A stretch of DNA of 11,908 nt from Syntrophaceae bacterium UBA5619 (GCA_002424545.1 DIKL01000117.1:1-11908); one strand, 5' to 3'; counted from the stretch's first letter, positions 1-7,430 are shown. Notes: a model not told the origin generated them from the sequence alone. Translations and numbers: made by a program.

Positions 1-1018
1 GGATGAAAAGCACTACTTTCTTCCGGTCCCCGAAGATCCCCAGCAAGCGGTGATGGAGGTGGTCGGTCCCGACGTAGTCGATCCACTCCCGGAAGCTTTT
101 GACCTTGCCGGTGATCGTCCGCTCCAGGGTGATATAGGTCATGTCGAAGATCAGGACCCAGAAGATGAGGATCGGCGTCGCGAAGGAAACGATGGGGTTG
201 TTGTCCGCCCAGGCGGCCTTGATGGCCAGGGCCGACAGGACGAAGCCGATGAAGGTGCTGCCCGCGTCGCCCAGGAAGATCGAGGCCGGCGTGTTCCAGC
301 GGAAGTTGTACGGGAGGAATCCCAGGCAGCTTCCCAGCATGGCGCCGGCGATCCATCCCATGAACGGCTGGGCCGTCTGGAAGGCGACGATGCCCATGAA
401 CAGGGAAATGACCGCCGCCAGGCCGGTGGCCAGGCCGTCCATGCCATCGATGAAGTTCATGGCGTTCGTCAGGCCCACGATCCAGAGGATGGTGAGGGCG
501 GCGTTCAGGAGATAGCCCCACGTCGTATGGATGGGAAACAGGTCGAGGATGATCCCCGAGTGGATCAGGAAGAGGACCACGGCGACCTGGATGATGAGCT
601 TGTAGCGCGCGGGAACGTTGCGCGCATCGTCGAGCAGGCCGACCACGGCCATGACGACGCCGCCCGCGAGCAGGGCGACCGTGCGCGCATCGAGGATCAT
701 GTTCGCCAGAAGCGCGCCGATAAAGGAGAGGATGACGGCCACGCCGCCCAGAAGGGCGGTGGACTGGGCGTGGATCTTCCGGCCGCCGGGGCGATCGACG
801 ATTCCGGTCCGATGGGCGAGGAGCCTAACGATGGGGGTGAGCAGGGCGGAGGTGGAGGAGGCGAAGAGCAGGATGTAGAGCCACCGGCCGAGGTTCGCAA
901 AGAAGAACTGGCGCACGGGCGGGACCCAAAGCAGGCAGAAGACGACGAGCGACAGCCCCCAGAAGATCCGCTGAAACGATACCCGCAACTGCTTTTCATT
1001 CGAGAACACGCCGTTCAC
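1..1018 (-). CDS. Polyprenyl-phosphate HexNAc-1-phosphate transferase (WecA/MraY family), C-terminus cut by window edge
   Basis: This integral membrane enzyme family transfers a sugar-1-phosphate (usually GlcNAc-1-P) from a UDP-sugar to undecaprenyl phosphate, the first step of O-antigen or exopolysaccharide assembly on the cytoplasmic face of the inner membrane. I translated 339 codons by hand with no stop before the left edge. Visible family motifs are RPGGRKIHAQ (about residues 77-86), the Asp pair in VGLLDD (130-131), NAMNFIDGMDGLATG (185-199), LPYN (235-238), FLGDAGS (248-254) and the terminal His cluster DHLHHRLL (319-326), with hydrophobic helices between them. The start is a GTG at 1018 whose bases overlap the TGA of the upstream aminotransferase (4-base GTGA overlap), which suggests translational coupling. 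The first ~45 residues hold an extra hydrophobic segment. The UDP-sugar specificity (WecA, WbpL or TagO type) cannot be told from the sequence alone. Confidence 0.93.
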   Translation of the reverse strand, partial: MNGVFSNEKQLRVSFQRIFWGLSLVVFCLLWVPPVRQFFFANLGRWLYILLFASSTSALLTPIVRLLAHRTGIVDRPGGRKIHAQSTALLGGVAVILSFIGALLANMILDARTVALLAGGVVMAVVGLLDDARNVPARYKLIIQVAVVLFLIHSGIILDLFPIHTTWGYLLNAALTILWIVGLTNAMNFIDGMDGLATGLAAVISLFMGIVAFQTAQPFMGWIAGAMLGSCLGFLPYNFRWNTPASIFLGDAGSTFIGFVLSALAIKAAWADNNPIVSFATPILIFWVLIFDMTYITLERTITGKVKSFREWIDYVGTDHLHHRLLGIFGDRKKVVLFI

Positions 1019-2070
1019 CTGAGCTTCTTGGGGAGGATCGATCGCAGGGGGTCCAGGATCGCCTCGATATCCGCATCGCGAAGCGAGGGGTAAATGGGGA
1101 TGGACAGGGCGCTCGCGAAGGCCGAATCGGTCTGGGGGTAGCCGCTCAAGCCGAGGTAGCGATGGAGTGGCTTGAAGACAGGGCGGCGATAGCCGATGCC
1201 GGCGTCACGCCCCGCGGCCAGGATCTCCTCCAGGCGCTCCGTCCGGACAACGTAGCGGTACGGGACGGCCTCCCGATCCGGGGGGCAGGCCGGTGTCTTG
1301 ATGCCGCATTCATTCATGAAGGCGTCGTAGCGGGCGGCGATGGCCCGACGGCGCGCGATGAAGTCAGGGAGCTTCCGGAGCTGCACCATTCCCATTGCCG
1401 CCTGGAGGTCCGTCAGCTTGTAGTTGTAGCGTGGGCGGTCGTCCGCCTTCTCGTCGTAATCCCGCAAATCGCGGATGCGCGCCAGCAGCCCCGCGTCGCG
1501 CGAGGCCACCATCCCCCCCTCGCCCGTGCAGATGACCTTGGTCGTGTAGAAGGAGAAGACCGAGAGCAAGCCGAAGCTCCCGGTCGGCGCGCCGGCGAGG
1601 CGGCTCCCCAGGGACTGGGCGCAGTCCTCGATGACGGGGATGCCGAGGGCGGCGATCTCACGAACGTCGGCGGGTAGGCCGAAGAGGTGCGGAACGATGA
1701 CGGCCCTCGTCCGGGGGGTCAGACGCCGCCTGACGTCGCCGACATCAATATTGAACGTTTCGGGATCGATGTCGGCCAAGACGGGCGTCGCCCGGATACA
1801 GCGGACGGCGTTCAGGAGGGCCGAACAGACGAAGCTGGGGATGACGACCTCGTCGCCCGCGCCGACCTTAAGGGCCGCAAGGGCCAGATGAAGGCCGGCG
1901 GTGCCGGAACTGACGGCCACGGCGTCCGTGGCGTCGACCTGCCGGGCCAGTTCGGTCTCGAAGCGGCGCACCTCGTCCCCCTGGGAGATCCGGCCAGAGC
2001 GAACCACGGCGGCGACGGCCCGGACCTCTTCCTCGTCGAGGGTGGGGTGCGAATGGGGAATCATTTGCAT
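1015..2070 (-). CDS. DegT/DnrJ/EryC1/StrS family PLP-dependent sugar aminotransferase
   Basis: This family makes amino sugars by transferring an amino group, usually from glutamate, to a nucleotide-linked keto-sugar in the cytoplasm (ArnB, PseC, WbpE/WlbC types). The 351-residue length is close to the family norm. The sequence shows the phosphate-binding stretch SSGTAGLHLAL (54-64), the PLP-ring Asp in VIEDCAQSLG (Asp149), the PLP Schiff-base lysine in SFYTTKVICTGEGG (Lys178), and the subunit-interface stretch YNYKLTDLQAAMG (215-227). The usual family segment reads SFHATK or SFFPTK, so SFYTTK is an ordinary variant. A GGGGGAG ribosome-binding site lies 8 bases before the ATG at 2070. It is followed by the initiating transferase with a 4-base overlap and preceded by a 140-base gap after the PIG-L gene. 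The exact nucleotide-sugar substrate is unknown. Confidence 0.93.
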   Translation of the reverse strand: MQMIPHSHPTLDEEEVRAVAAVVRSGRISQGDEVRRFETELARQVDATDAVAVSSGTAGLHLALAALKVGAGDEVVIPSFVCSALLNAVRCIRATPVLADIDPETFNIDVGDVRRRLTPRTRAVIVPHLFGLPADVREIAALGIPVIEDCAQSLGSRLAGAPTGSFGLLSVFSFYTTKVICTGEGGMVASRDAGLLARIRDLRDYDEKADDRPRYNYKLTDLQAAMGMVQLRKLPDFIARRRAIAARYDAFMNECGIKTPACPPDREAVPYRYVVRTERLEEILAAGRDAGIGYRRPVFKPLHRYLGLSGYPQTDSAFASALSIPIYPSLRDADIEAILDPLRSILPKKLR

Positions 2071-2210
2071 TAAAAAATCTCCCCCGGCCCGGGTTGTTTC
2101 CGTTTCATTCCCATCCTTCTCGTGAAAATGAAGTAGCGCAAGTATAAGCGTAACATCCGAACTCCCCTCTATGCCGGAATATCCCAGTAAGGGATTTTTC
2201 GCGGCGCCTA

Positions 2211-2831
2211 TCAGGTCACGTTTATGAACAGACGCAGCGGGACGAAGGCCTCCGCGTATGGCACGCGCCCCTGGATCCCGCGGAAGACGGCGGTGGAGCG
2301 GACGACATCCGTGATGGACAGCCCCTCGATGTTGGTCTTCCGGACCTGCGAGCGGTGCGCCAGGAGCATAGCGAACTTCTCGTCGATTGTTTCCCGGATG
2401 TCCACGAAGAGGGTCGGGGCAAAATTTTGCGTGGTCGGCCCTTCGTAGAAGATAACGTTCCTGACGTAGCGGGTGGCCGAGACCGTGGCCTTGGCGAGCG
2501 CACGGTGGTCCTGGTGCGTGTCGTCCTCGTAATGGACGAAAATGAAGTCCGGGACGATCTTTTTCAGGACGGTTTCGATATCGTGAACCATCCGGTTCAT
2601 ATGGGGCGTGAGCAGCGTGTCCTTGTAACTGCCCCAGATCATCTCCCGTGGCTTGAGGAGCTTCGCGGAGCGGACCTGCTCCTTCTTGCGGATGTCCGCC
2701 TTGCCGCCCTTACTGCCCTCCGTCATGACGAGCAGATAGATCTCGTGGCCGCCGCGGGCGTATTTCGCCAATGTGCCGCCGCAGCCGACTTCGATGTCGT
2801 CCGGATGGGCGCCGATTGCCAGGATGTTCAT
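2211..2831 (-). CDS. PIG-L (LmbE-like) family N-deacetylase
   Basis: Members are zinc-dependent amidases that remove acetyl groups from GlcNAc-type residues or similar substrates (PIG-L, MshB, BshB). The 206-residue protein begins with the signature AHPDDIE (8-14), whose His and Asp bind zinc and act in catalysis. The third zinc ligand cluster is seen in DDTHQDHR (103-110). Its start ATG overlaps the stop of the upstream WbqC-family gene as ATGA. In this setting a role in deacetylating an N-acetyl sugar, perhaps to expose an amine or prepare it for re-acylation, is an inference. The real substrate (lipid-linked, nucleotide-linked or small thiol) is not shown by the sequence. There is no signal peptide, so it should act in the cytoplasm. 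Confidence 0.92.
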   Translation of the reverse strand: MNILAIGAHPDDIEVGCGGTLAKYARGGHEIYLLVMTEGSKGGKADIRKKEQVRSAKLLKPREMIWGSYKDTLLTPHMNRMVHDIETVLKKIVPDFIFVHYEDDTHQDHRALAKATVSATRYVRNVIFYEGPTTQNFAPTLFVDIRETIDEKFAMLLAHRSQVRKTNIEGLSITDVVRSTAVFRGIQGRVPYAEAFVPLRLFINVT

Positions 2832-3511
2832 CGTTCCCCCCTCAGAATGGTCAGGCTTTCCGGCCCGTGGTTGAACAGCAGGTCCAGGACCGACAGGAAA
2901 GGCACGAACGGCCCGAACCTCTGTTCGTAGACCGGATGCCGGTATTCCTGGAACGCGACATTTATACCGTTTTGCCGATAAAGATCAAGCGACATGTAAT
3001 CCCGGCCGCCGCTGCCGGCCAGATAGGTGTCCGCTCCGAAATGTTTCGCGATGGCGATCAGCCGACGGTCCGGGCCCTCGGGGAACGGTGGAAGCTCCGA
3101 AGCCAAAAACAGCGGGGTGGTGATTCCCAGAAGCTTTGCCAGCCGCGTCACCGAAAAGACGTTCAGCGGGGACAGGCGTTCCCAGGCCGGCGTCAGCAGC
3201 TCCTCGATCAACGGGGCGACAAAGTCCCAGCAGGGCGCCTGCCGGTAATTGGTGAGGAGCGCCTGCCGCTGCCGGTGCTGCCAGCGTTCCCGGTTGTTGA
3301 CGCCCACCTCGTCGATCCGCTGCGGGAAGTGGTAGGTTACCGGAACAGTCAGCCATTGCGGTCCCGCGGCCGTCTTGATCCGGTTGCGGTTCTGCCATTC
3401 GTTTTTCTTGTATTGAACCGTATCGAGCAGCACGAAGATGTCGGCGCGGTCCATCTTGTCGAAAAAGCCGAGCCAGGGGAGATATTGAGGTTGGTGAACG
3501 GCGACGATCAT
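2828..3511 (-). CDS. WbqC-family protein
   Basis: The protein has 227 residues and starts with the family hallmark HQPQYLPWLGFFDKM (6-20), followed by D.FVLLDTVQYKKNEWQNRN (25-43) and a WLTVPV segment (53-58). These conserved parts define the WbqC-like family, which is found in O-antigen and other glycan clusters and whose chemistry is poorly defined; a role in attaching or activating an acyl or amino-acid group on an amino sugar is plausible but unproven here. It overlaps the PHP-like gene upstream and the PIG-L gene downstream by 4 bases each, so the three are probably co-translated. The adjacency of a deacetylase and a WbqC protein fits a two-step swap of an N-substituent on a sugar (inference). 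No signal peptide or membrane helix is visible. Confidence 0.9.
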   Translation of the reverse strand: MIVAVHQPQYLPWLGFFDKMDRADIFVLLDTVQYKKNEWQNRNRIKTAAGPQWLTVPVTYHFPQRIDEVGVNNRERWQHRQRQALLTNYRQAPCWDFVAPLIEELLTPAWERLSPLNVFSVTRLAKLLGITTPLFLASELPPFPEGPDRRLIAIAKHFGADTYLAGSGGRDYMSLDLYRQNGINVAFQEYRHPVYEQRFGPFVPFLSVLDLLFNHGPESLTILRGER

Positions 3512-5076
3512 TTCGGGGCCTGCCCGTGTTTTCCCTGACCGTTCCCGCGAGGATCGGGATCGACCGGGCTGCCTGCAAGTTTCACGAAGATCGGGTTGGA
3601 AACAATGGCACCGTCCCCGGTGAGATCCATCCGGTAATAGATCTTCTCTCCCGGCGGCGCATCGGTATCCATGAAATCGACCTGGAGCGGCAGCAGACCC
3701 CGAACGGTATGGATGACCGTTCCGGAGCGGATCAGCCGGAGCCGCGCCTCTTTCCCGGCTCCCTCCGCACCGCCGGAAACGGCGATCCGGATGCGAGGCA
3801 GGCCGGATAGCACAACTTCCTGGCCGGATATCGTACGTGGGGCAACATCCGGCCGGTCCGCGGAGACGGAGAATTCATCCAGCCGCGGGACCCGGGGGAA
3901 GCGTCCCCGAGCGGCGTACATCCTGCCGGTCCGGAGGGCATCCAGCACCGCATGCGCGGACCGTTCCGTCAGCCACAGAACGGTCTGAAAGTCACCCAGT
4001 TTCTGGCCCGCGCCGCCTTCCTTGTGAAAGTCCGACGTGGCGATCCCCCAGGGGGGATGTTTGCGGTATCCGGCGCAGTATTCCCGCAGCGCCTCGTCCC
4101 AGACGTTTCCGGGCTCCGTGACGGTGGCCGTATCGCCGTAGAGAGCGGCAAAGCCCGTATAGTCCCTGGTTTCGAGGAGCATTCCGGGGTAGGGCGGGGT
4201 GCTGACCTTGATCGGACCGAGCGTCCTGACCCCCGAGCGCGTCTCCGGATAGTTCCAGAAGGTGAGGCCGCCTTTCGTTCCGACATCGTCGATGAAGAGT
4301 TGATAGGGGGCGGCTCCCTGCTTGCCCTGGTATGGGTTGTAGGGGGAGGGGCGGGCGAAGAGCGCGTTGACGAAGAATCCCAAACTCAAAAGGGCCAGAA
4401 TCGCCCCGGAGACCCGCCACCAACCGTGCCTGAATACAAACGGAAGGGCGATCAGGAAACAGAGGCTGAAGGCCGCCAATACCGGCCATACCTTCCGCAG
4501 GTGACCTTCGGAGAGCCCGTTGTGCAGGATCGGCAGGGTTTCATAGTCCTCGGGCTTTTCCAGACCGATCGTCAGGATGCGCCGCTCGGGATCGTTGGCG
4601 GTCAGGGTTCCGGAAAAGGGGCTGCCCGTCCAGTAGTAAAAGGGGGTGCTTTCCGTGCCGGGAATCAGAATCATGTCCGGGTGGCGCTTCTGGGCCTCCC
4701 GGATCGCCTGGAGATAGGACTCGGCCCCCATCCGGTTGATCGAGTTGAGTTCGACTTTCTTCTTGACGATGTTCCGGAAGGGCGGCAGGCCGTATTCAAT
4801 GACGACGCGGTCGTGGTCGTTGACGATGACGACCTTGAACCCTTTTATAGAGGCCATCTGGACGAGGCCCTCCGGGTCGTAGACGCCGTCGCTGAAGGTC
4901 GTGCGCAGATCGATCAGGGCGGCCAAGGGTTCGTAGGCACGGCCAGAGGATTGCTCGGGAGGGTTGGCCTGTGGCGTTCCGGGGGCGTCGAGTTGCGGCT
5001 GCGCGAAGGCGACGACCGGCAGAGAGAACAGAGAGACCGCGATTGCAAGGATGACTGTAAAATATAGACGCTTCAT
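3508..5076 (-). CDS. Exported PHP-like (metallophosphoesterase-fold) protein with degenerate metal motifs and internal membrane helices
   Basis: The 522-residue protein begins with MKRLYFTVILAIAVSLFS, a signal peptide or anchor with a likely cleavage after VVAFA (about residue 25). It keeps most landmarks of the PHP fold: motif I as DLRTTFSDG (56-64), motif II as VNDHD (85-89), PGTES (139-143) and the late ATSDFH (346-351), followed by a GRMYAARG stretch typical of these proteins. Motif I normally reads DLHTHFSDG, so both metal-binding histidines are Arg58 and Thr60. The usual AHP motif seems to be WNYPE (274-278). Two hydrophobic helices (about 195-215 and 221-241) interrupt the domain. I chose ATG 5076 over the upstream TTG at 5085 because it gives a compact signal peptide and a 4-base ATGA overlap with the GT4 stop, like its neighbours. 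The C-terminus is a beta-rich-looking region ending in a Gly/Pro/Lys tail. The reaction, if any, is unknown. Confidence 0.85.
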   Translation of the reverse strand: MKRLYFTVILAIAVSLFSLPVVAFAQPQLDAPGTPQANPPEQSSGRAYEPLAALIDLRTTFSDGVYDPEGLVQMASIKGFKVVIVNDHDRVVIEYGLPPFRNIVKKKVELNSINRMGAESYLQAIREAQKRHPDMILIPGTESTPFYYWTGSPFSGTLTANDPERRILTIGLEKPEDYETLPILHNGLSEGHLRKVWPVLAAFSLCFLIALPFVFRHGWWRVSGAILALLSLGFFVNALFARPSPYNPYQGKQGAAPYQLFIDDVGTKGGLTFWNYPETRSGVRTLGPIKVSTPPYPGMLLETRDYTGFAALYGDTATVTEPGNVWDEALREYCAGYRKHPPWGIATSDFHKEGGAGQKLGDFQTVLWLTERSAHAVLDALRTGRMYAARGRFPRVPRLDEFSVSADRPDVAPRTISGQEVVLSGLPRIRIAVSGGAEGAGKEARLRLIRSGTVIHTVRGLLPLQVDFMDTDAPPGEKIYYRMDLTGDGAIVSNPIFVKLAGSPVDPDPRGNGQGKHGQAPK

Positions 5077-6293
5077 GGGATCCAAGGGGAATGTCCAAGC
5101 AAGTCTGTGTATAACAGATCTATTTTATGAAGCATCTTCTCGACGCTGTAGCCCGGCGCCTTTTTCTTTCCCTGTTCCCCCATTTTCCCCCGCATTTCGG
5201 GGTGATCGCAAAGCGACAAGATGGCCGCCGCAAGGGCGTTGCTGTCGGCGGGTGGAACCAGGATGCCGGTTTCTGCCGGGATGACCAAATCGCGGATGCC
5301 GCCGACATCACTGGCAACGATCGGTTTTCCCAGGGCCATGGCCTCGACGAGGACCTTGCCCATCCCCTCGTTCAAGGAGGGGAGGCAGAAGATATCGCAC
5401 GCGTCGATGACTGACGCCACGTCGGACCGCCAACCCAGAAAGCGGACTGCCTCCGCAATCCCCAGTTCGACGGACAGAATCTCCAGGTCGCGGCGCAGCT
5501 CCCCTTCACCCAGGATCATAAGGAACACCTTTTCCCCCTGCCGGATACATTTTGCGATCGCCCGGATCAGCGTCTCCTGCCCTTTTACGGCAGTGAGTCG
5601 GCCGACAGTGGCGATGATCGTCGTTTCGGGAGGGATTCCAAGGGTGGCACGGGCCATGGCAGCCCTGGCGGGGTCGGGTCGGAAAAGCGACAGATCAACG
5701 CCGCTGTGGATCACCGTGAATTTCTCCTCTGGGGCGATGCGGAACCGCAGGTGATCGGCCTTTTCCCGCTCCGTGAGCATGACGAGCATAGTGGTGATAC
5801 GCGCCGTCCAGCGTTCCAGCAGGATGAATAGCCTTGTTTTCCATGACTTGAAATATCCCCAGAAGATGTGTCCGTGCGGGGTGTGAACGATGATGGGGAC
5901 GCGGCAAAGCCAAGCCGCCCAGCGGCCCAGGATGCCCGCTTTGGAGGTGTGCGTATGGACGATCCGGGGCCTCTCTTGCCGGATGAGACGGATCAATGAA
6001 AAGAAAGCGGCGGCATCGGCGAAAAGATTTGGTTCTCTGATCAGGGAGGGGAGGGCGATAACGCGGACGTCCCGGTTTGCCAGGGTGGAAAGATTGGCCG
6101 CGATCGCGGCCGTTTCTGTGTCTCCCGGATGAACGGATGGATTGGTCGGAGAAGCCGCACCGGTGACCAGCGCAAGGTTGTAGCGGGCCTTGTCGAGATC
6201 CCGAAGCGTCAGGAAGGTATTCTCCGCCGATCCGCCCTTGTCGAAGCGCGTGATGACATGTATCACCTTGATTTTATAAAATAAGGAATTCAT
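5073..6293 (-). CDS. GT4 family (GT-B fold) glycosyltransferase
   Basis: This is a 406-residue cytoplasmic retaining glycosyltransferase of the GT4 type, expected to add a sugar from a nucleotide donor to the growing lipid-linked glycan. The N-terminal acceptor domain shows HVITRFDKGGSAENTF (12-27) with the Gly-Gly loop, and a VHTHTSKAG segment (112-120). The donor domain shows VGRLTAVKG (230-238) and the E-x7-E motif NEGMGKVLVEA (Glu309 and Glu317), followed by GKPIVASDVGG. An in-frame ATG at 6410 would add 39 residues with no family character, so I place the start at ATG 6293; its Shine-Dalgarno is weak. The stop overlaps the PHP-like gene by 4 bases. It is the first gene of the left-hand block, and the sugar specificity is unknown. 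Confidence 0.92.
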   Translation of the reverse strand: MNSLFYKIKVIHVITRFDKGGSAENTFLTLRDLDKARYNLALVTGAASPTNPSVHPGDTETAAIAANLSTLANRDVRVIALPSLIREPNLFADAAAFFSLIRLIRQERPRIVHTHTSKAGILGRWAAWLCRVPIIVHTPHGHIFWGYFKSWKTRLFILLERWTARITTMLVMLTEREKADHLRFRIAPEEKFTVIHSGVDLSLFRPDPARAAMARATLGIPPETTIIATVGRLTAVKGQETLIRAIAKCIRQGEKVFLMILGEGELRRDLEILSVELGIAEAVRFLGWRSDVASVIDACDIFCLPSLNEGMGKVLVEAMALGKPIVASDVGGIRDLVIPAETGILVPPADSNALAAAILSLCDHPEMRGKMGEQGKKKAPGYSVEKMLHKIDLLYTDLLGHSPWIP

Positions 6294-6419
6294 GCCAGGG
6301 TTGATGAGACAAATCAGGTACAGGATACGCCAATGTAGGTCGAAACATGGACATGTAAAAGAACCAATGCGATCGTCAGGCAAATGGAAAGTGCGGATTT
6401 CAAACGGCAACCATTTGGG

Positions 6420-6447
6420 AATTGAACAGGCATTTCAGGTGTGTCAA
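6420..6447 (-). promoter_or_regulatory. Weak candidate promoter ahead of the left-hand glycan block
   Basis: On the minus strand a perfect -35 hexamer TTGACA (6442-6447) is followed 16 bases later by TCAATT (6420-6425), only a 3 of 6 match to the -10 consensus. It lies about 130 bases upstream of the GT4 start and just past the PIN toxin stop. The region also contains an inverted repeat, so promoter and repeat may act together. This is a guess from hexamers alone. Confidence 0.2.
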
Positions 6448-6467
6448 GATGCCGGAAATGTTCAATT
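6420..6467. repeat. Imperfect inverted repeat spanning the PIN toxin stop codon
   Basis: AATTGAACA (6420-6428) is the exact reverse complement of TGTTCAATT (6459-6467). After a 4-base bulge the stem continues with TTTC (6433-6436) against GAAA (6455-6458), leaving an 18-base loop. No run of T follows on either strand, so it is not a standard intrinsic terminator. It may fold at the 3' end of the toxin mRNA or be a binding site. Confidence 0.5.
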
Positions 6468-6920
6468 GAATATCCGGATGGCAGGAAAATACGTGCGGTA
6501 ATATTGGGGGTCGAAGGTCATTATTCCGTCGCTGTAAAACAAGACGAAATCCGCAATCATGAAGTCGGGAAGGATCCTTTGTCTGAATGAAAGGGGCGTG
6601 TGACAGATCGGACATTCAGGCAACACCGTCTCTTGACATTGAGGACAGACGTACCGTTTTTGCTTGAGATACTTTTTCCACGCGAAAATGATCCTATTGG
6701 GATCTGTCTCGGTAGTTGTTATCCTATCGATTTCCAATAAATTCAAATGATTGTCCAAAACGGACAGATCTTCAAAAAAGACTCCAATCTCCAGATATAT
6801 GATATCGTTAATGATATAGTCGTTATCCTTGTGGGTGTGCAAAAGAGCGGCGGCGTTTTGATGCATGGAGTCGCCGGAAAAGATGCTGAGGAGAATATTG
6901 GAATCAACGGTGAGTATCAT
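6462..6920 (-). CDS. PIN-domain (VapC-type) toxin with inserted zinc-ribbon
   Basis: PIN toxins are Mg-dependent ribonucleases that cut tRNA, rRNA or mRNA and are blocked by a cognate antitoxin. The 152-residue protein shows the acidic set expected of the fold: VDSN (Asp6), YLEIG (Glu44), RILPDFMIADF (Asp119) and a late TFDPQYYRTYFP segment (Asp137). Between the third helix region and RILPDF lies a CPQC...CPIC module (Cys92, Cys95, Cys103, Cys106), a compact zinc ribbon. It directly follows an RHH antitoxin with a 4-base ATGA overlap, the usual antitoxin-toxin order. Base composition is AT-richer than the glycan genes, which suggests separate acquisition. I am confident of the PIN call from the motif order and context; the target RNA is unknown. 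Confidence 0.85.
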   Translation of the reverse strand: MILTVDSNILLSIFSGDSMHQNAAALLHTHKDNDYIINDIIYLEIGVFFEDLSVLDNHLNLLEIDRITTTETDPNRIIFAWKKYLKQKRYVCPQCQETVLPECPICHTPLSFRQRILPDFMIADFVLFYSDGIMTFDPQYYRTYFPAIRIFN

Positions 6921-7150
6921 CGATCACCACGGAGACGGCGAACAGCGGCGACGGCCGTTTCACCGTCACCCAGTTGGATGCAACCGGTTACGGAGCGTAA
7001 CCGTTCTTCGTAATCGGATCGATTTTTCAAGGACATTTTCAGGGCCATATCGATCGCGTCGGAATTTTTTTTGACCTTGAAGAACTGTTTGGCCTGCTTC
7101 AATAAATATTCCCTCTCGGAAGTGATTCTTAAGCTGATCGTCCTGTTCAT
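6917..7150 (-). CDS. Ribbon-helix-helix type antitoxin of the PIN toxin
   Basis: The protein is 77 residues from the ATG at 7150. It opens with MNRTISLRITSEREYLLKQA, a beta-strand then helix pattern typical of RHH DNA-binding antitoxins, followed by NSDAIDMALKMSLK as the second helix. The C-terminal half (ERLRSVTGCIQLGD...) should wrap the toxin. An earlier in-frame start (7171) would lie inside the -10 region, so I prefer 7150, which has GAGG 7 bases upstream. The stop overlaps the toxin start by 4 bases. It probably represses its own promoter through the inverted repeat at 7162-7189 (inference). Confidence 0.85.
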   Translation of the reverse strand: MNRTISLRITSEREYLLKQAKQFFKVKKNSDAIDMALKMSLKNRSDYEERLRSVTGCIQLGDGETAVAAVRRLRGDR

Positions 7151-7161
7151 ACCTTCACCTC

Positions 7162-7189
7162 TGTAACACAAATATCATGATGTGCTACA
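7162..7189. promoter_or_regulatory. Putative operator of the RHH-PIN operon (inverted repeat over the -10)
   Basis: The arms TGTAACACA (7162-7170) and TGTGCTACA (7181-7189) are reverse complements except for one base, separated by 10 bases that hold the -10 element. Such placement fits autorepression by the RHH antitoxin, which normally binds short palindromes over its own promoter. The link is inferred from position. Confidence 0.6.
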
Positions 7190-7198
7190 TAATGTCAA
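7171..7198 (-). promoter_or_regulatory. Promoter of the RHH-PIN toxin-antitoxin operon
   Basis: The minus strand has a perfect -35 TTGACA at 7193-7198, a 16-base spacer, and a -10 GATATT at 7171-7176 (4 of 6 matches). Transcription would start near 7164, giving a leader of about 14 bases that still contains the GAGG ribosome-binding site. The -10 lies between the arms of the adjacent inverted repeat. Confidence 0.6.
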
Positions 7199-7355
7199 CG
7201 GGCGATTTCTGATTTTTTCGATTAACCGCAAGGTATCGGGTGACATCTGTGTTGACACGAAATTCACCGCATGTGGGAGTCATGCCACGCCTGAAAGGCG
7301 ATCAGGTTCCGGATCGGCAAGGGGAGAGGGCTTTTCGGCTTTGTGTCCGTCCATT

Positions 7356-7430
7356 TCATATATTTACTGGACGGTCTCCAATTCGGAAAAAAATCGTCGG
7401 CGCATCCAATAAAAAATTTAAGTCATTCAT
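7356..7430 (-). CDS. Possible tiny ORF (24 residues), doubtful
   Basis: The reading MNDLNFLLDAPTIFFRIGDR followed by four more residues starts with an ATG that overlaps the stop of the small ORF at 7427-7573 as ATGA. I recognise no family. The overlap style resembles real gene pairs here, but the length allows chance, and it may be a decayed remnant. Confidence 0.2.
   Translation of the reverse strand: MNDLNFLLDAPTIFFRIGDRPVNI

Noticed and set aside
50..1093. Long plus-strand ORF of 347 residues rich in Asp, Gly and Arg
   Set aside because: It lies antisense to the well-supported sugar-phosphate transferase and aminotransferase genes, and its low-complexity composition is typical of an antisense shadow in GC-rich DNA.
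2170..2196. Small hairpin with a T-run (ATCCC/GGGAT then TTTTT) on the plus strand
   Set aside because: The stem is only 5 base pairs, no plus-strand gene ends there, and on the minus strand the tract is A-rich, so it cannot terminate the operon.
3952..5067. Plus-strand ORF of 371 residues
   Set aside because: It is antisense to the PHP-like gene, has no recognisable motifs and shows the skewed composition of a shadow frame.
6294..6410. N-terminal extension of the left GT4 gene to ATG 6410
   Set aside because: The 39 added residues resemble no GT4 N-terminus, and the enzyme fold begins properly just after ATG 6293.
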